Assembly (NCBI RefSeq): GCF_010093595.1
Contig: NW_022985460.1
Span: forward strand, 64,931-84,372
Reading direction: 5' to 3'
Origin: Mytilinidion resinicola
Taxonomy: Eukaryota; Ascomycota; Dothideomycetes; Mytilinidiales; Mytilinidiaceae
DNA: 19,442 nt
This document shows, one piece after another, positions 17,180 through 19,442 of the stretch. The position numbers and the translations under genes are program-made. Numbering within the stretch: the stretch's first letter is position 1; each line of letters opens with the position of its first letter. The notes under the pieces are model-generated. The model was not told the DNA's origin and did no database searches. It saw only the letters and a list, made by a program, of their open reading frames with translations.

Positions 17180-18440
17180 GGAGCGGATAAAGCGTTTATT
17201 AGGCTAAGGGTAGTTATAAATAAAGTGTTTCTTAAATCTGTAATAGTAATATTTCTTTTTTTTATATTAAGTTAAGCAACCTCTTAAAAAATCTATTAGG
17301 TCTCCGGAAACTTCTATAATTCTTATAGCGCTAGACGCTTTTAGTAATAACTAGGGTATAGTAGTTTACGTTCCTATAGAAACAGGTGTTTTCTAACAGG
17401 TTTAATTTATATTAGTATATATTCTCGGGGTTATAGTAGTAGATACTTTATATTATTTACAGTAGTTATCCAGGTTTTAAAGGAACTTTGCAAATATATA
17501 GTACTCCCTGCTAGGGGGTTTATAGTAAAGTAGTATTCCCTTTAGTTTACAGTTAATAGCTTTTTTTAAAAGGGTTAGTAGAGCTTTTTTAGAAAGCTCT
17601 TTTTCTAAAGCTAGGCGTTGGAATTTAGTAAGGAAAATGCTAAATTCTTTATTATTCTAGCGGAGGCGGAATAGTTTAGTATAGAAGTTGCGGACTTAGT
17701 TAGGGTCTCTATATACTTATTTTAGGAGTTCTAGAATAGCTTTAAAATCGGGTAGTTAATAGTTTCCTTTTATAATATACGGCAGGACTTAGGCGTATAG
17801 GTTTCTACTTAAATAACTATTTATATAGAATATTTAGCTTTAGGGGTTAGGAAAGTAGTTTTAGTTAACAGTTATTTTCTTATAGATTTAAAAAAGGAAG
17901 CGGCGGAGGTTTTTTCGGTTACCTGTAAACTTATTAGAGTCGGGTTATTTTTTAGAAAGCCGGGCAGAAGTAGTAGATATATTAGAAGTAGACGGAGGCG
18001 TTTATACTATATTAGCTGTATTTCCTTTAGTTAGTACTTATAGTATTAGGGTTTATAGGGCGGTGCGGACGGTAGGTATAGCTATATTAATTGCTCTCTA
18101 TTTCTTAGCAAGGGCTAAAGCTAGTTTATTCGTAAGTTTTTTTATCTCTTTTTTCTAGTATTTATAGACAGCTTATAATTATGCCTTTAGTTAGTCGCTC
18201 TATTATTTATATTCCTTAATTTCCAATTCTAGGGCTTATATATAGAGTGCGGCTTAGTGGTTTTTAGTAAGGCTTTCCTAGGCGGTATCGATATATTTAT
18301 ATATTTAGCGGCAGTACTTATACTATTTATATATATAGTTAGTAATATAGGCGGCGAACGCGGATTCGCTGTCCGGCAGAACTAGGGGGAAAAAGTAGGA
18401 TATTAGGTCGGCGGTGCAGGTAGATAGCTAGGTGGGTAAG
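17180..18440 (-). pseudogene. outer gag relic with mutated CCHC zinc knuckle
   Basis: A minus-strand frame with RIP stops gives gag-like sequence: VYRDPN, then NFYTKLFRLRQNNKEFSIFL, TKFQRLALEKELSKKALLTL and LYYKPPSREYYIFAKFL. This matches the fungal Gypsy pattern 'vygdpn....A...l..l.Q....f..fl.eF.rla....l...al...l...l...l'. The knuckle at 17209-17256 reads YYYYRFKKHFIYNYP: C-x2-C-x4-H-x4-C spacing, with all three Cys codons TGY turned to TAY and the His kept. The N-terminal part toward 18440 is poorly defined. No primer-binding site was recognised beside the 5' LTR at 18451. Confidence 0.65.
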
Positions 18441-18451
18441 AAGCTATATAA

Positions 18452-18719
18452 TATCACGGTCTCGGGCGGTAGGATTGCCCTAGCTAGCTCGGGCAGGTAG
18501 GTAGAAGTAATAACTAAATTTACTACGTGTTCTATAATACACGGCAGGCAGGCGGGTTAAATAACAAGACGTAGCTTAAGGAGCTATAAGGAGGCAGGGC
18601 GGCGGTCGGCAGGTATACTCCTGCTAAGGCTCGCATAGGCCCTTATAACAAGGCCTCTCGCCGGGTCCTAATATTACGTGTTACGCTGTGCAGTAAGCTT
18701 TACCGTTTAAGCCGTAATA
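18452..18719 (-). repeat. 5' LTR of the outer element (268 bp), the better preserved copy
   Basis: This is the counterpart of 5231-5498, with no indels and only about three sites where this copy holds the mutant base. It begins TATCACGGTCTCGGGCGG and ends AAGCCGTAATA on the plus strand. It carries the same AGGCAGGGCGGCGGTCGGCA segment as the other copy. Confidence 0.88.
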
Positions 18720-18724
18720 CTAAT
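18720..18724. repeat. target-site duplication of outer Gypsy element, right copy (CTAAT)
   Basis: It differs from the left copy CTAAC only by C-to-T, as expected after RIP. Confidence 0.65.
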
Positions 18725-19442
18725 AGCTTATTATAAATACTATATAGGTATACTAATAGGTATTTATAATAGATATAGTATATAGAAAACTATAGTAGAA
18801 GGTTTTAGTAAAAGAGCTGCGTAAACTCTACTTTATATATAACTTTTATAGCTTTATAATATAAATATATCCTAGCTATAGTAAATCCGCCTATTTTATA
18901 TTAACCTGCCTATTTTACTATAGTACTTCTATTTTAAGCAGCCTTTTTTTACTATAGCAGTCCGCCTATATACTTATAATACGCCTATATAGCTTTAACT
19001 TTTCTATTTTATATTAATCTACCTATTTAGAGCGCCTTACCCTTAGGCCTACCTTTAAGTATAGAATAGCCCTACCTATAGTATATATATAGTAACCTAC
19101 TAACTATTTACTTTAACCTCTAGCTTTATAAAAAAGTATATATATATACTACTTATAGATATACTTTTACGCTAATTATAAACTAGCTTATATTTCTAGA
19201 ATCTAATTAACTTAACCTAAACCTAGAAAAATAACTTAACCTTAAACTTTAAAAGAATTTATAATAATATACTATAATAGCTTATTCTATAGCCGGCTTA
19301 ATAAAGCTGCTATATATTTCTAATAGTTATATATTAGTATAAAAAGCGTATAGCGCTATATACTATAAAAAGTAAGGTTTTTATCTAAATACTGCCTAGT
19401 ATAAATAGTTTTTTTTTATATACTTAGCTTAGATAAAACTAT
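18725..19442 (+). pseudogene. continuation of the Copia-like relic right of the outer element
   Basis: If the outer element and one duplication copy are removed, the plus-strand frame from the left relic passes from NNNSN into SLL.ILYRYTNRYL with only TAA/TAG stops. It later reads YIENYSRRF and, near the window end, IAGLIKLLYISNSYILVQKA. A faint Copia protease-like pattern (QYKQFF) occurs near 19390, but too much is degraded to assign domains. The sequence is extremely AT-rich and runs off the right edge. Confidence 0.3.

Larger units (their letters stand above)
5231..18719 (-). mobile_element. outer Ty3/Gypsy chromovirus-like retrotransposon, interrupted by a nested element
   Basis: The element is bounded by two 268-bp direct-repeat LTRs (5231-5498 and 18452-18719), with TG..CA-type ends mutated to TA..TA. 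A 5-bp duplication flanks it. Coding order on the minus strand, from right to left, is gag with a CCHC relic, protease, reverse transcriptase, RNase H, integrase, then a chromodomain next to the 3' LTR. Without the nested 7.7-kb insertion it is about 5.78 kb, a normal size for a fungal Gypsy element. Every domain carries RIP-type stops, and key Asp codons have become Asn, so it cannot encode active enzymes. It landed in the older Copia-like relic. Confidence 0.88.

Noticed and set aside
5231..18719. A single 13.5-kb giant retrotransposon with internal repeats
   Set aside because: The inner 539-bp repeats have their own exact CTATT duplication, opposite coding orientation and a complete gag-pol set, so nesting of two elements explains the data.
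4320..19442. CRISPR array, tRNA or rRNA genes in the AT-rich block
   Set aside because: No regularly spaced repeats and no cloverleaf or rRNA-like conserved stretches were seen; repeats are explained by LTRs.

Overview
The window looks like chromosomal DNA of a filamentous ascomycete, probably a Dothideomycete (inference). Reasons: a spliced gene with a short fungal intron, a fungal F-box/DUF7730-like protein, a pogo-type transposase, and about 15 kb of AT-rich DNA with the C-to-T/G-to-A pattern of repeat-induced point mutation (RIP). There are two compartments.

1 to about 3.5 kb is balanced, gene-bearing DNA. It holds the N-terminus of a pogo/Tigger-like transposase on the minus strand (1-246, running off the left edge), a 355-codon DUF7730-like protein (457-1524), and a 56-codon cysteine-rich protein in two exons (2133-2480, intron 2164-2340) with a clear TATA box. 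An open but unrecognised coding fragment follows at 2832-3047. From 3.47 to 4.32 kb is a transitional stretch with no convincing gene.

From 4.32 kb to the right edge is a nest of dead retroelements, resolved by LTR pairs and target-site duplications. Level 1 (oldest) is a Copia-like gag relic at about 4.51-5.23 kb that appears to resume at 18.725 kb. Level 2 is a Ty3/Gypsy element on the minus strand (5231-18719, 268-bp LTRs, TSD CTAAC/CTAAT). Level 3 is a second Ty3/Gypsy element on the plus strand (6289-13994, 539-bp LTRs, TSD CTATT) inserted into the integrase region of level 2. Taking out level 3 and one TSD copy makes the level-2 reading frame continuous. Both Gypsy elements end in a chromodomain-like module, so both look like chromoviruses.

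All retroelement frames are broken by TAA/TAG stops of RIP type. Catalytic Asp codons have become Asn and zinc-knuckle Cys codons have become Tyr. No functional element remains. The most unusual item is an antisense coding relic (13257 to 12753, minus strand) between pol and the 3' LTR of the inner element: a short Cys-bearing N-terminal part, a possible intron, and a charged coiled-coil-like C-terminal part. It could be an accessory gene carried by the retrotransposon. Also notable are a pol-frame module of unknown function upstream of the inner protease, unequal RIP load between paired LTRs, and a gradient in RIP density along the inner element.
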